From contig CM042085.1 of the NCBI GenBank assembly GCA_023512835.1, forward strand, positions 38,952,324 through 39,016,323: a stretch of DNA of 64,000 nucleotides, in the 5' to 3' direction. Shown in pieces: positions 51,705 to 63,611 of this stretch (position 1 is its first letter; each line of letters starts with the position of its first letter). The DNA comes from Taxillus chinensis. Lineage: Eukaryota > Streptophyta > Magnoliopsida > Santalales > Loranthaceae. Made by a program: the position numbers and the translations under genes. The notes beneath the pieces are model-generated. The model made no database searches and was not told the origin of the DNA. It saw nothing but the letters and a program-made list of their open reading frames with translations.

Positions 51705-52706
51705 GCGCCACGCCCCCAAATTCGAAACCCACGGAACCGAGAACGCGGCTTTACGCCCACTCAAGAGTCGTGGAGTTAGTGACATCCAAACTTGTACAAT
51801 ACCCCAGTGTAATAAATCCAAAATTAATTAATGAGCATAGCGGTCGCAATCAATCCACATAATTGTCCAACCCACTAACAACTCACAAATTAGTTCCACC
51901 AAAGGTCGTACAACGGTCACGGACCCTAGTCAGGAAAATAAGTAAATAATAGAAAGTAGAAAATTCTATAGAAGATATCCTACTCAAAAGATGTCAAATC
52001 TGCTTTGCTATGGCTCCAGCCACTACTCCTACAACTTTGTAGGAAATAGAAATAAAGTGGGGTGAGCACGTATGCCCGATAGGGTGATCCCATCTCCAAT
52101 ACCCTATCACATGAATTCCTAAATATGTATGATCAGTGTATTCTTGTCCTTAGTGTAGTGTCACATTCTATCACAATTAAATTTCATTAAATCATAAACA
52201 AGTCATCATATCACGATTCCATGGGATTCCATACCAACTCTAGGAATTCAAAACACTACTAAGTCGGCCATATGTGGGACTGTGGTGTCCTTAATGACAA
52301 CCTGCCACATATGGGACCTGGGTTACCACACATGGGGACCCGCGGCCTCTTGCCCGCCCTATGTGGGACCCCGCATTTACAAACCAAATTTCACGATAAT
52401 TATCCACACTCTCAATTAATCGACATCAATTTAAACACAGGATTTACACTACATAATCAATAAACGAGATTTCAAGAGTCGAACTTGGTACAACAATCCT
52501 ACAAACATTTAAATCACCAATCCAATTAATACAAAGCCACGGTGGTTATTTGTATTCGTATATGTGTATGTTCATTTATACGAATTCCTAAAATGATTAA
52601 TAATTTAAATTCCAAATACTGCATAGAAATATTTTAATTATTCACTTATAATCACACCATTAATATTCAGTTATAATTAATATTTAAATGCCAAGTAAAA
52701 CAAAGA

Positions 52707-52710
<4 letters not shown>

Positions 52711-52750
<40 letters not shown>
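52711..52750. repeat. (TA)n microsatellite in element C LTR
   Basis: Pure TA run; a second interrupted run lies at 52855-52895. Confidence 0.9.
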
Positions 52751-52861
52751 AATATGTATGGTTAATATTCAATCACGATTAGCATTTAAGATGTTGGATA
52801 ACATCTTAGTATAACAATAACACCTCTTTTTTTTTATATTTATTCATTCACTTATGTATAT

Positions 52862-52895
<34 letters not shown>

Positions 52896-53573
52896 GTCCC
52901 CTTTTTTTCAAAAAAAAAACAAACCAACCCCGTGGGTGGGCGGCGAGACACGCCCGCCCACTGGGAGTCAGTGACTCGAGGGATCAAGCGACATCGGCTC
53001 CCACCACCCCCGTTCTCCACTCACGCGCCCGTGAGCGCGCAGCTCACGTAAGCACGCCGTCGCCCATCTCTGTGTTCCTCTCGCCGGATCGAACGCACCC
53101 GGGTCACGGATGGAGTGCCGTCGCCTCCTCTCTCACATGGCCGTATGCGCGACGGCAGACGTGACGCCCAACCTTCTCCCTCTCTCTCCGAAGCGCCGCG
53201 ACCTCTCTCTCTCTCCGGCGCGCGAGGATCCGTCTCGCCTAGTGCCGCACGTCGGGTACCACCTTCCTTCACCCAGGTGCTGCCGTCCTCCCCTTGCCGC
53301 GTTGCGGGTGCGCACTCGTTCACACGAATGGCAACGATCCACTACCCCAATCACAACATCGTTTTAAATATCACGAACTTATATAATCATGCAAACATTT
53401 ACCTAAAAATAAATAGATTCAACACAAACCCCCACAAGATCGACGTTCAAACAAATGGTGGAATCAAAAGATCACCTACTTGAACAGTCTCAAAGGATCG
53501 AACCTAACTAAAAACCCCACCGCTCTCCCTCGTCAAATTGCACCAAACGGAATGTAGGGTTTTTTACCCGACT

Positions 53574-53584
53574 CCTTTTTTATA
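53574..53584 (-). promoter_or_regulatory. TATA box of element C 5' LTR
   Basis: TATAAAAAAGG on the minus strand, about 310 bp inside the LTR, followed by GGGT-rich leader sequence as in the LARD LTRs. Confidence 0.6.
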
Positions 53585-53625
53585 CCAATTTATTAATCAT
53601 AATAATAATAACAATAATATAAATT

Positions 53626-53626
<1 letters not shown>

Positions 53627-53678
<52 letters not shown>

Positions 53679-53679
53679 C
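53627..53679. repeat. (TAA)n microsatellite in element C LTR
   Basis: About 17 uninterrupted TAA triplets within the AT-rich U3. Confidence 0.95.
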
Positions 53680-53891
53680 CATTATAACAATTAATAACGT
53701 TATAATTAATATTTACCATCTACAACATTAATAATATTTAATAATATTAACATCATAATAATTATAGACCCAAAATATTAAAATAATTATAATGATAACG
53801 CACATCAATAAACCCGAATATTAAAATAATAATAACTCGCTCAACTCTAATTGGCCTAACTTCAAACCTCACATGGGTACGGGCCTTTACA

Positions 53892-54670
53892 CATCTTCCT
53901 TTCAAGCCAAGAACTACGAAAACGTACCCCTTCGCACTCAAAACCCAACTAGTCCGTATGTTAAATAACTAACACATATTCACATGCAATACTTATGTAT
54001 TTCTTCAAACGATTCACAATCAGCGTAGGATAACAAGGAATTAAGGATCACCTACCTAGATTCAAACTGGAGAAATTAAGAACACTAACAACTTCAAACA
54101 CAACGTTTCTCCTTGCCAAGCTCTAAGACGCACAATCGACCATAGGGTTTCTAACCAGGCTCTCCTTTTATACTTATCAATATATCTTATTTGATTTAAT
54201 AATAAGAATAATAATAATAATGATAATAATTTAATTAATTAATTAATTAATTAATAATAATAATAACAACAATAGGATTAGTAATTATAATTATAATAAT
54301 CACCTCAATAATTACATAAATAATAATAACAAAATAATAATATTAATTATTATAACAATAATAACTCGAAATGCCTAAATAATTTTATTAGTAATTTAAC
54401 ATTATAATTATAATGACCTCGAATATTAAAATGATCATATTGGTAATATTACCATTATAATAACAGAACATATTAAAATAATTATTTTAATAATCATAAT
54501 CATATTCAATAATAAACTCAAAATACTAAAATGTCTTCACTAACCTCAAAGCTTAAACTAAACCCACTTACGCCCAAAACGCTCACGTCAACAATTACAT
54601 CGCCTCTTAAATATTATCATCCTCAATAATAAATTAGCTTACAATGTCACTCAAATACGAAGTTTTTACA
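53892..54670 (-). repeat. Right (5') LTR of LARD A, last piece (U3 end)
   Basis: Aligns with 12246-13014 of the left LTR, including the TATAAAAG box (54165-54172, minus) and the terminal TTTTTACA. It forms an inverted repeat with the start of element E across 1.9 kb. Confidence 0.85.
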
Positions 54671-56446
54671 ATACGAATACAATACATCAGATCATACATC
54701 GTGAGTAGTGGGCACGTTCTCCTGGAAGAAAGTCTTCCACTAGTCTCAAGTCACACCTAAAAAAGGTAAACAACAAGTAGGGGTGAGCAATAAGCTCGAG
54801 GGCAACCCCAAAACTCCACATCATGCAAACGTACAAGTCTATACTATATGCTCGGTGTACTCGTGCCACTGTGTAATGTGCACAATCATCGGGACACGGC
54901 GCATGAACAAACATTAGGACCCAGCTTGCCCACATAGGACCACTTGTCTATGATCCTCCACGGGATCCGGCTTCAGGGCACTCCCACCACGCGCGCTATA
55001 CGCCGGGACACGGTACCACATAGGCCCGCCATCACAGGATATGCTACGGCCACGCTCAATATACCCGGCCACAAGTGCCACGCAGACTGCCATCGACGTA
55101 TATGCCTGCCTTGTCAACCACATAACATCATCCTTAGCTTCACTGGTAAGAACCCAACAAACCCCAATTCCTCAAACCAACATACCAACACCAATATGGC
55201 ATTAAGGTTCCATACTTCCTTTATAATTGAAGCCGGTCTTCACAAACCGATCATCATTCCTTGACCAAGGAAGGAGATACCCATAGGAGTTGTTTTCTTG
55301 AAATAAAAAATTCCCGGCATTGGGTCTCTATATCATAACTATGATAATTTGATTTATGGGGATTTTTTCGAGATATCTAACCCCACTTTCCAAAAATTCA
55401 CCCTACGAAAAATTGGATTTTTCCGAGATTTTACACTAAATCTCAATTTTCACATTTTGAAGGAGTGAGAATTTATTTTTCAAGTATTTTTCTTTAAATC
55501 CAAATGGGGGGTATTTCGTTATTTACATTGTAACTTAAGTAACTACCCGCTTCGAGACTACTTGAAACACCTGCTCGATGCTACATTCTACTCGACACTC
55601 CTTGCTTGAAGCCTCTACTCAACACTCTAGGCTCGAGCATTATACTCGAGGCTCTTGCTTGCGTTGCTCGACACTCCGCTCAAGGCTAGCCTCGAGCGAT
55701 TCTCCGATCGCGAACGCCGATTGTGTTCTTCCCGATTTCGTCCCAAAACCCAATTATACTCATTAAATCGCCATTTTAAGCAACAATTTATCCCTATTAA
55801 GGGTTTCTAATATCATCTAGCCATATTAGGCTACCAAACAACCTAAATCATCTAGGTTTCATGCTCAATTTCCATTTTCCCCAATTCCTAGGGTTAATCA
55901 CGAATTTTCATGATTTTATCTAATCTTACATGTTAATCCAATGAAACAACAAGAAAAGGGTGAAGAGGCAATGGAACACCTACCTGGAATGATTCTTGAT
56001 GATCGAACAAGCTTAAAACGCCCCAAATCGACGGCTCCAAGCTTTTTTTTTCTCTCTCTCTCTCTAACGTACGAACACGTAAAAACGTAAAGTGGAAGCT
56101 CCTACTCTCATCCTATTTATATTTCTACATTTTCTTTTATTAATAAATCCCAAAAATATTAATTGACCTCCCAAGGTCACGAACTCCAAATTGAGCCCAA
56201 ACATAGTCAAAACGCTCAAAATGACGAGCACATCACTATCCGGATATTTTCCAACCCAATTGACCGCTCAAACGCAAGGTCGACCAATAAACCCCGAAAA
56301 GTCAAGAATCGGGCCACTTGGGGCCCCGACCCAAATTGGGCCCAATTATAGTCAAAATGCTCACATTGACGAACACAAATTGTTTAGATGTTTTAGCAAC
56401 GAGAGAAAGACTATCTCTTAGTCCTACCCAAATACGGGTCTTTACA
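54671..56446 (-). repeat. Solo LTR D, right piece
   Basis: Resumes the LTR interrupted at 10516. It includes a GGGTGAGC...CTCGGTGTACTCGTGCC block (54782-54872) related to the U5 regions of A and C, a diverged CCCACATAGGACC-like array (about 54910-55100) and TATAAATAG at 56113-56121 (minus). It ends GGGTCTTTACA followed by the ATATC duplication. Confidence 0.85.
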
Positions 56447-56451
56447 ATATC

Positions 56452-56587
56452 AACTGACCAACAATCACCCCTATTTACTCATGCACCTGCTCAATGCTCT
56501 ACATTTAAATGTTGAGCCAAGTATCGAGTTGTCCTTCACCTTCTTATTAAAGATAAGCCTAGTTTGGCAATGCTTTTCGAAGCCGCC
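56452..56587. other. Spacer between solo LTR D and element E
   Basis: 136 bp of ordinary AT-rich DNA with no recognised feature. The target duplication of E would be its last five bases (GCCGCC region), but the matching copy lies outside the window. Confidence 0.5.
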
Positions 56588-57062
56588 AGTAAGAACTCGG
56601 ATTTGAGTGACATTGTAAGTTGATTTATTATCGAGGATGATAATATTTAAAAGGCAATGTAATTGTTGACATGAGCGTTTTAGTTAAGTGGGTTTAGTTA
56701 GGAGCGAGAGGTTCGCGAGGATATTTTAGTATTTTGAGTTTATTATTAAATATGATTATGATTATTAAAATAATTATTTTAATATGTTACGTTATTATAA
56801 TGGTAATATTACCAATATGATCATTATAATATTTGAGGTCATTATAATTATAATGTTAAATTACTAATAAAATTATTTAGGTATTTTGAGTTATTATTGT
56901 TATAATAATTAATATTATTATTGTTATTAGTATTTATGTAATTATTGAGGTGAATATTATAATTATAATTACTAATCCTATTGTTATTATTATTATTATT
57001 ATTATTAATTAAATTATTATCATTATTATTATTCTTATTATTAAATCAAATATATTGATAAG

Positions 57063-57070
57063 TATAAAAG
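57063..57070 (+). promoter_or_regulatory. TATA box of LARD E 5' LTR
   Basis: TATAAAAG followed by GAGAGCCTGGGTTAGAAACC; an identical box is at 63361-63368 in the 3' LTR. Transcription would start about 30 bp downstream. Confidence 0.75.
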
Positions 57071-57264
57071 GAGAGCCTGGGTTAGAAACCCTAGGTCAAT
57101 TGTGCGTCTTGTGAGCTTGGCAAGGGAGAAACATGTGTTTGAAGCCGTCGTGTTCTTCATCTCTCCGAGTTTGAATCTAGGTAGGTGATCCTTGATTTTC
57201 TTGTTATACTTATGTGTGAACGCAAACCTATTAGAGGATTTCATATTCGATTTTATCTTATTTT

Positions 57265-57266
<2 letters not shown>

Positions 57267-57343
<77 letters not shown>
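57267..57343. repeat. (TA)n(CA)n microsatellite in LARD E 5' LTR
   Basis: A long TA run followed by a short CA run. The 3' LTR copy at 63568-63611 is about 30 bp shorter. Confidence 0.95.
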
Positions 57344-58309
57344 ACGAGGAGATAGCATCTTATATATAATGCTACTTTGCGGCATGATGTCGATGAATTT
57401 TATTTGTTTATTCGTCCGATTTACTCCAATGTTTAATAGGTGTGTCTGGACGTCTTATTAGCAATCTTTGCACCATTATTCGATTTTAGGCCTTGATCGC
57501 AGGCTTTACTTTTCATAAGCCAAATTCTTTGTTCCTAGAAACAATTAGCAATAAAGACTAATAATGGTTCCAAATATATATATATATATACCCGGGCGAT
57601 TTTTGCTCACCCACCCACGGTCGATCGCAATCTTCATTCCCGTCTTCTGTGCGATTTACGTCCACATCTTTCATTATTTAAAATCCTTTTCTGGTTTACA
57701 ATTATTATTATTAATATTAGGAAAAACAGGCACATTGGCCTGGCTTTCTCCCTGACGTGCGAACACCGTGTGTGTGCCCTCACCTCTGCGCACGAGTCGA
57801 TGGAGGGGCGGCATCACGTGCCGCCCCCATATGCTGGATGCCCCTAATGGGCTAGCATGGGCCGGTCTAATTGAACATAATAAATAAAACAAAATTATCT
57901 GGGTTGTTTGGATTGGCATAAACTTTTTTCGTGGTTTTGATTTAATGGTTGGGCATCTTGAAAATATTGTGGTGCTTAATATTGTCCGATATATAAATAT
58001 ATTATTTTGGCTACAAATGTAGTGTAAACAAGTAAATACGGTTGGACTAGATATTATTAAAAAAAAATTATTATATTAACAAAATTGATATTGGGGATAT
58101 TATTTGGAGTGTGATATTATTAAAATACATATTGATATTACAAATTTGATAATGTTATATGTATATATATATATATACAACATTTGTAACACGTTATTAT
58201 TGGTTAGGTGATTTAAATGTTTTGTAAGTTGTTGTATTGAATATTATTTATTTGAAATTACAATTTATTGATTATATGTGTGAAATTGGTGGTGGAGCTG
58301 GTTGGGTTA

Positions 58310-58420
58310 ACCGTGGGTCTCACATAGGGCTGGCAAGAGGCCAGGTCCCCTATGTGGCTGGTTAACCCAGGTCCCATATGTCAGGTTGTCATTAAGGACA
58401 CCACGGGTCCCATATATGGG
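58310..58420. repeat. GGTCCCATATGTGG array in LARD E LTR
   Basis: Reverse complement of the array at 11160 in A: four GGGTC.CA.AT / GGTCCC.TATG units interleaved with GGTTAACC and GTCATTAAGGACACC. Confidence 0.85.
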
Positions 58421-59066
58421 CGTTTGGAAGTGATTGGGATCCTTGGTGTTGGTTGCGGGAATCTCGTGGATGGTTGGATCATTTGGTGTGCACCCTTAAT
58501 GAATGAAATGTAATGTGTGTGACGTTATATTTTGTGACTGAATGTGATCTTATTATGGTAGAGTAGGACACTACACCGATATAAGCATACACCGATCATG
58601 TAGACATAGGATTTCATGTTATAGGATGGTGAGGAGATGGAGATCACCTACTGGGCATTTGTGCTCACTCTACTTTGTTGACATGTTTGGTGTATCGATC
58701 TATTCGCTAGAGGTTGGACCGAAGTTAATTGTTATTTAACTTACATTTTGTATAACTTGGATTATAGATTTGTATAGCATAATTTGTTTTTTTTATTTAT
58801 TTATTTGAGTTATCCGGACGAGGGTTCGTGAAAGTTGTATTGGAGTTGTAAAATGACTTTATTATTAATAAATTGTTTTCCTTAGTTTCATCGCTTGTGG
58901 GAATGTACTTGGATACCCCTGATGTACGAATGTACGGGTATAACTTGGACAACACCCATTGTGTAGTCCATATCGGTCGAGTCACCAACCCCTTGACCTT
59001 TCGGGTGGGTATGGGGAAGTCACACCCTTAGTTCCGGTCTTTTAGGGATTTGGGGGCATGACAAAT

Positions 59067-59078
59067 TGGTATCGGAGC
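59067..59078 (+). promoter_or_regulatory. Primer binding site of LARD E
   Basis: TGGTATCGGAGC lies three bases after the LTR end, one change from the initiator tRNA-Met complement TGGTATCAGAGC. Confidence 0.85.
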
Positions 59079-62000
59079 GGTCGGTTTAGTGGACCTAGTA
59101 TAGTAGGGTGATTGATTGAGATTTTGGAGCTTGGGAGACATTAGGGAGGGCGCTTGATCAACGCAAGTCCTTAATAGTGTCCTTGGTTACCTTAGTGTCG
59201 GTCAGGATCATCTTAGGATGCATTGGGATGGGTGCATACATAACATGACATTGCTTGCACATTATAAACACTAGAATTGGTTGCGCTTGGTACTCTGGTG
59301 ATAGTTTGACTTTTAAGTTGTGAAATTTCTTGAAATTGCCTAGAATGATTTGCGTAGTTGCTTGTTAATAACTTACATTGTTTTGGATTGACTGTATTGT
59401 TCGAAGCTGATTCAAGTATTATATGCTAGAGTATTAACTTTCGCTTTATATTATTATGATGTTGCGGTATGGGAAATATGAACCCTACCAATTGTTCAAT
59501 GGCTTGGGTAGCCCAATTACATGATTGGGCAAAGGTGATTGATTTGGGAAAAAATGGACCCCATCGGGATATGATGAGGACCAATTAGGTCATGATTAAT
59601 GGATGTGTATAGGCAAGGAGCAAATGTCCCATGGATGACGAGTTGGGACTTATGAGTTCTATGTGGTGTAGACTTATGGGTAATTGATTGGGAGTGATAA
59701 TTGCATTTTATTTGTGCTTAATGATAAATGTTTGTGCAATAATTTGAACTTACTTGATTATTTTAATTGTGCAAATTTTAGTCATTGGTATTTGAGCTTT
59801 TAGTGTAATTTTAAAAAAATGTAATTTTAGAGAAATTTAAAATGTACTTTGAGTGATTTGGATTCGTGTCATAAATTAATGTATTTTTAAAAAAAAATTC
59901 TCTTCCAAATCTCTTATTTTACCATGTTTTTAATTATTTTATAGAATTAATATTAATTTGGTGAATTTTTCATTGTTTATTTAATTATCCATTTTAATAT
60001 TAATTTTTGGACTAAGGAAATTTTGGGGAGAAGAGCTTTTGCATGTGGAGATATGAGTAATTTATTTTGGTGAGAGTTAATGATTTAAAAAAAAATGTGT
60101 TTGAGATTTACTTGGCGTGAATTTATGGAATTCAATTGATGGGTCTCGTGAATTGAGAGAATGAATATCAAAAAAAATGAAGTGAGATTAAAAATGATTT
60201 ATTATCTTGGTTTCCTTTGTCTTGTGATTTGGACCGTATAAAGAAAAACAAAAGGGTTTGAGAGAATAGATTGGAGAGAGAGAGTTGATATGAGAAAAAA
60301 AAAATCATATGGGGTCACGAGTGAGGTAGAGTAATTTGTAATTACCTCTTGAAAAGGGTGTTGAGCCTACTTGTTTACTTGTTATGGACCTACGGTCATG
60401 ATTGTTTCCTATGATGTGAATTGATGTATCATGTTTGTCTAACGTGTGGTATATAAAGTAGTAGCAAAAGGATTGGATGGTTGAAAAAAAAAGGTGTAAC
60501 TTAATAAAAGTAAAACATGATGTACAACAATGGTAAATGATAGAATTGGTAGATTTCATAATGGTTCATTTTTCGTTTTAAGGCAAATGAATGGTAATGC
60601 CAATGAGTGTGGGAGATAATGATAACATAATCTTTTGGGACGGGAGTGAAAAAAGAAATGTTCGTCGAGATAAAGTATTTTAATAATTTATCTTTTTGAA
60701 ATGTTGGATAATGGACAATGATTTGGAAGATGAAAAAAAGAAGCATATTGATTGATGTATAATATGATGTTGATGTGACCTTGTTGTATGTCGTTGGTTG
60801 GTTCACTACTATTATGAATTGTTGGTTGACCTGGCGAATGATATTTGAAATATTCATTTCTTTGTTAACTTGTAAAGGTGATTGTATCAATTTTTCGATC
60901 GTCGATGTTATCGTGTTGGTTTTATGTTAACTTGCTTATATGCTACTAATTAGTTGAAATCTTATATAAGATTTTGGTTGAATGTTAGCGAATAGTGTTG
61001 AGCATTTTTGGGTATGCATTTTCCTTGACTCAATTGCCATTATAATTGTATTTGTTTGCCCAGGTAAAATGCGATGGGTATGTTGGCTGCTTGTTTTTGA
61101 GTAGTTGCTCGTTATTGGTTGCATGCACCTTGTGTGGTGTTGGCTTGTAGTGGACTATGTTGGTGCGTGTAACCGGTTATTGATAAGAATGATAAATGTA
61201 CAATAAAACTAATAAAATAATAATAATCATAAATAATATACTTACAACACTAGTAATAATAGTAAATAAATGAATAAATAATGATGACCGACTACGTTAA
61301 ATATTATTGTGATTCATATTGACTGATGTCAATGTGGATTACCACACTATATGATTGTTTGAATATTCTTCATATGATATGGCGTACAAATGACATGTTG
61401 TGGACTTTTGCCTTGTTTTGGGGTATAGTTGTGTGATACGACTACATGTGTTATTTGATGTAATGTGAATGCATATTATTGTGTTGTGCTTGAAAGTGTT
61501 GTGTGAAATTTGGGAGCCTGTGTAGGGTGTGGAGCCTATGTGGTTGTGGCCGTGGAGCTTGTGTGGCTGTGGAGCCTACTTGGGTGTGACCTTCCTTCCA
61601 TGTACGGGAGTGGATATTCGCATGATTGTTGATATTTTGATGTTATTTTGTTTTGTGCTTTGTTTGTGATTCTTATCTCACCGATATATTGTTTCTAATA
61701 TGTAATCATGATTTGTGAGGTAATGTTTCTTTGTTACACTTGTTGCGGGCTATTGGTTAATTGGGAGTAGGTTGTTGGACCTTGGTTATGCAATGTTTAC
61801 TTTTGGAGGTGAGTTTATCATATTGATTTGGTGATAATGCTTTGATTAAGTTTTGGGTTCTAGTGTTGACCCTTATTGTTTTGGGTTCGATTAGATTGCT
61901 TAGTTTTGATGGTGATGTTGGCACTAATTGGATAAATTTTAAGGTAGTATATGGTCGGTTGTGGAGTTGTTAGTATGGTGTTGTTTCTTTAACGATTCAT

Positions 62001-62866
62001 TATGATGGTTATTTGGTGGATTAATTATAAGGGGTTACTTGTAGTGGTCCGATATTGGGTATTGGGTGTGTAGTGGTTGTGTGTGGTGAAATTTGTTGAT
62101 TTGATTGGTTCTTGAATTTTGATTAGTGATCATATCAACTATGATTTGGTGATTTACGTTGAGGTGTCCATTCAACCTTATTATTGTGACCCTGGTTAAC
62201 CATAGTCTCGAGTTACCATGGAGTTGGGCGGGTTTGTTCTGCGTTCCAAGTGACTTAACTAAGAATGTGTTACCCGAATATCTAAGTTTTATAGCGTTGT
62301 GACGATCATAAATAATTTACCTCAGTATATTGACTGGTTCGTACATGTGTTGTAAGTTCACGGGAATGTGAATCGGTGCATGTATCGTAGCTTCACAATA
62401 GTAAAAGGTATGTCCTCGAGCGTTGTGCTAGTTACTAGTTCTTTGGACCAAGTATTGCCTTAACAACACCGATGGTTAATGGCTAGGTGGGTCTCTTGAT
62501 CCTACCAATGCGGTTAAAGACCTTTATCATTCGGATTGTTAGTTGGTTTGTCTTTTCGGGGACCAAAAGTCCTAAGCATGGGAGAATGTGAGGATTTTTC
62601 TCGGTGGTGGGAGCAAGTTTACTATGATATGTACGTTAAAATGAGTACTCTTGGACATGTGGTGGTTTTTGTGAGGGGCATGATGTATGGTTGTTGCTAT
62701 GTGTTGCTTATGTATAAAATATGATAAGCTATGTGAGAACTATGCTAGTGAAAACAATTGCGTTCATTCATGTGGGTAATATGTTAGATATTGGATATGC
62801 GTAGTAAGCGTGTGTGAGGATAGTATTTAGGAGCACGTTTTGTCTTTTCGAGGACGAAAAGTTCTA
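59079..62866 (+). other. Internal region of LARD E (non-coding)
   Basis: 3.8 kb, AT-rich, no frame with retroviral motifs on either strand; the longest frame (60501-60890, minus, 129 codons) matches nothing I know. It contains a GGAGCCTATGTGGTTGTGG minisatellite (61505-61600) and an extra polypurine-like motif at 62547-62590. Confidence 0.8.
61505..61600. repeat. Minisatellite in LARD E internal region
   Basis: Four or five degenerate units around GGAGCCTATGTGGTTGTGG, matching the inverted array at 14685-14790 in A. Confidence 0.7.
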
Positions 62867-62878
62867 AGGTAGGGAGGA
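62838..62878 (+). promoter_or_regulatory. Polypurine tract and fossil pol tail of LARD E
   Basis: Reads GTCTTTTCGAGGACGAAAAG, TTCTAAGGTAGGGAGGA, then the 3' LTR. The purine run primes plus-strand DNA; the GAGGACGAAAAGTTCTAA part is a relic of a gypsy polyprotein end. Confidence 0.8.
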
Positions 62879-63272
62879 TGTAGAACTCGTATTTGAGTGA
62901 CATTGTAAGTTGATTTATTATCGAGGATGATAATATTTAAAAGGCAATGTAATTGTTGACATGAGCGTTTTGGTGTAAGTGGGTTTAGTTAGGAGCAAGA
63001 GGTTCCATGAGGATATTTTAGTATTTTGAGTTTATTATTGAATATGATTATGATTATTAAAATAATTATTTTAATATGTTTTGTTATTATAATGGTAATA
63101 TTACCAATATGATCATTATAATATTTGAGGTCATTATAATTATAATGTTAAATTACTAATAAAATTATTTAGGTATTTTGAGTTATTATTGTTATAATAA
63201 TTAATATTATTCTTGTTATTATTATTTATGTAATTATTGAGGTGAATATTATAATTATAATTACTAATCCTA

Positions 63273-63307
<35 letters not shown>

Positions 63308-63564
63308 TAAATTATTATCATTATTATTATTCTTATTATTAAATCAAATATATTGATAAGTATAAAAGGAGAGCCTGGGTTAGAAACCCTAGGTCAATTG
63401 TGCGCTGCAGAGCTTGGCAAGGGAGAAATATTGTGTTTGAAGCCGTCGTGTTCTTAAATCTCTCCAGTTTGAATCTAGGTAGGTGATCCTTGATTTTCTT
63501 GTTATACTTATGTGTGAACGCAAACCTATTAGAGGATTTCATATTCGATTTTAATACTATTTGC

Positions 63565-63611
<47 letters not shown>

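Larger units (their letters stand above)
45676..53891 (-). mobile_element. Tekay/Del-like Ty3/gypsy element C, nested in LARD A right LTR
   Basis: Target duplication CATCT lies at 45671-45675 and 53892-53896; joining the flanks restores the LARD LTR (compare 12245-12250). Minus-strand order: 5' LTR (51706-53891), initiator-Met primer site, gag, RT, RNase H, integrase, a chromodomain-like end, then a truncated 3' LTR (45676 to about 46696). RT before integrase defines Ty3/gypsy; the LWRH.N.EE-type end suggests a chromovirus of the Tekay/Del group. All frames are broken. Confidence 0.88.
51706..53891 (-). repeat. 5' LTR of element C
   Basis: 2186 bp from CGCCACGCCCCC (TG changed to CG) to GGGCCTTTACA. 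It carries the CCACATATGGGACC array at about 52267-52375, TA microsatellites, a GC-rich block at about 52925-53330, a TAA microsatellite and a minus-strand TATAAAAAAGG box at 53574-53584. Confidence 0.88.
10517..54670 (-). mobile_element. LARD-type non-autonomous LTR element A, carrying three nested elements
   Basis: The element inserted into solo LTR D, with ATACA at 10512-10516 and ATACG at 54671-54675 as a one-mismatch target duplication. Left LTR: 10517-13014. Internal: 13015-16481 and 31577-31623. Right LTR pieces: 31624-33120, 45538-45675 and 53892-54670. The internal region has no protein-coding capacity. It matches the reverse complement of element E along its length, so A and E are one family. 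On the minus strand the 5' LTR is the right one. The 5' LTR-internal junction with its primer site has been deleted (internal sequence at about 31623 jumps into the LTR). Confidence 0.85.
10241..56446 (-). mobile_element. Solo LTR D (Ty3/gypsy type), split by a 44 kb nested insertion
   Basis: One LTR is present in two pieces, 10241-10516 and 54671-56446 (2052 bp together). It starts TGTCACGCCCCC and ends GGGTCTTTACA. ATATC lies immediately outside both ends (10236-10240 and 56447-56451), which is a perfect 5 bp target duplication. No internal region or second LTR of this element is present, so it is a solo LTR left by LTR-LTR recombination. The minus orientation is inferred from the same TGTCACG end adjoining the primer site in element C, and from a minus-strand TATAAATAG at 56113-56121. 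Confidence 0.85.
56588..59063 (+). repeat. 5' LTR of LARD E
   Basis: 2476 bp, ending GATTTGGGGGCATGACA. U3 covers about 56588-57095 (TATA box at 57063-57070). It holds a TA/CA microsatellite at 57267-57343 and the inverted GGTCCCATATGTGG array at 58310-58420. Confidence 0.9.

Noticed and set aside
53021..53483. Overlapping ORFs of 73-122 codons
   Set aside because: GC-rich part of the element C LTR; Arg/Ser/Pro-rich chance frames on both strands.
57267..57343. Possible satellite or CRISPR-like array
   Set aside because: Simple TA/CA dinucleotide repeat without spacers; this is eukaryotic DNA.
60501..60890. 129-codon minus-strand ORF in LARD E
   Set aside because: Antisense to the element, no motif, compositionally AT-driven; treated as chance.
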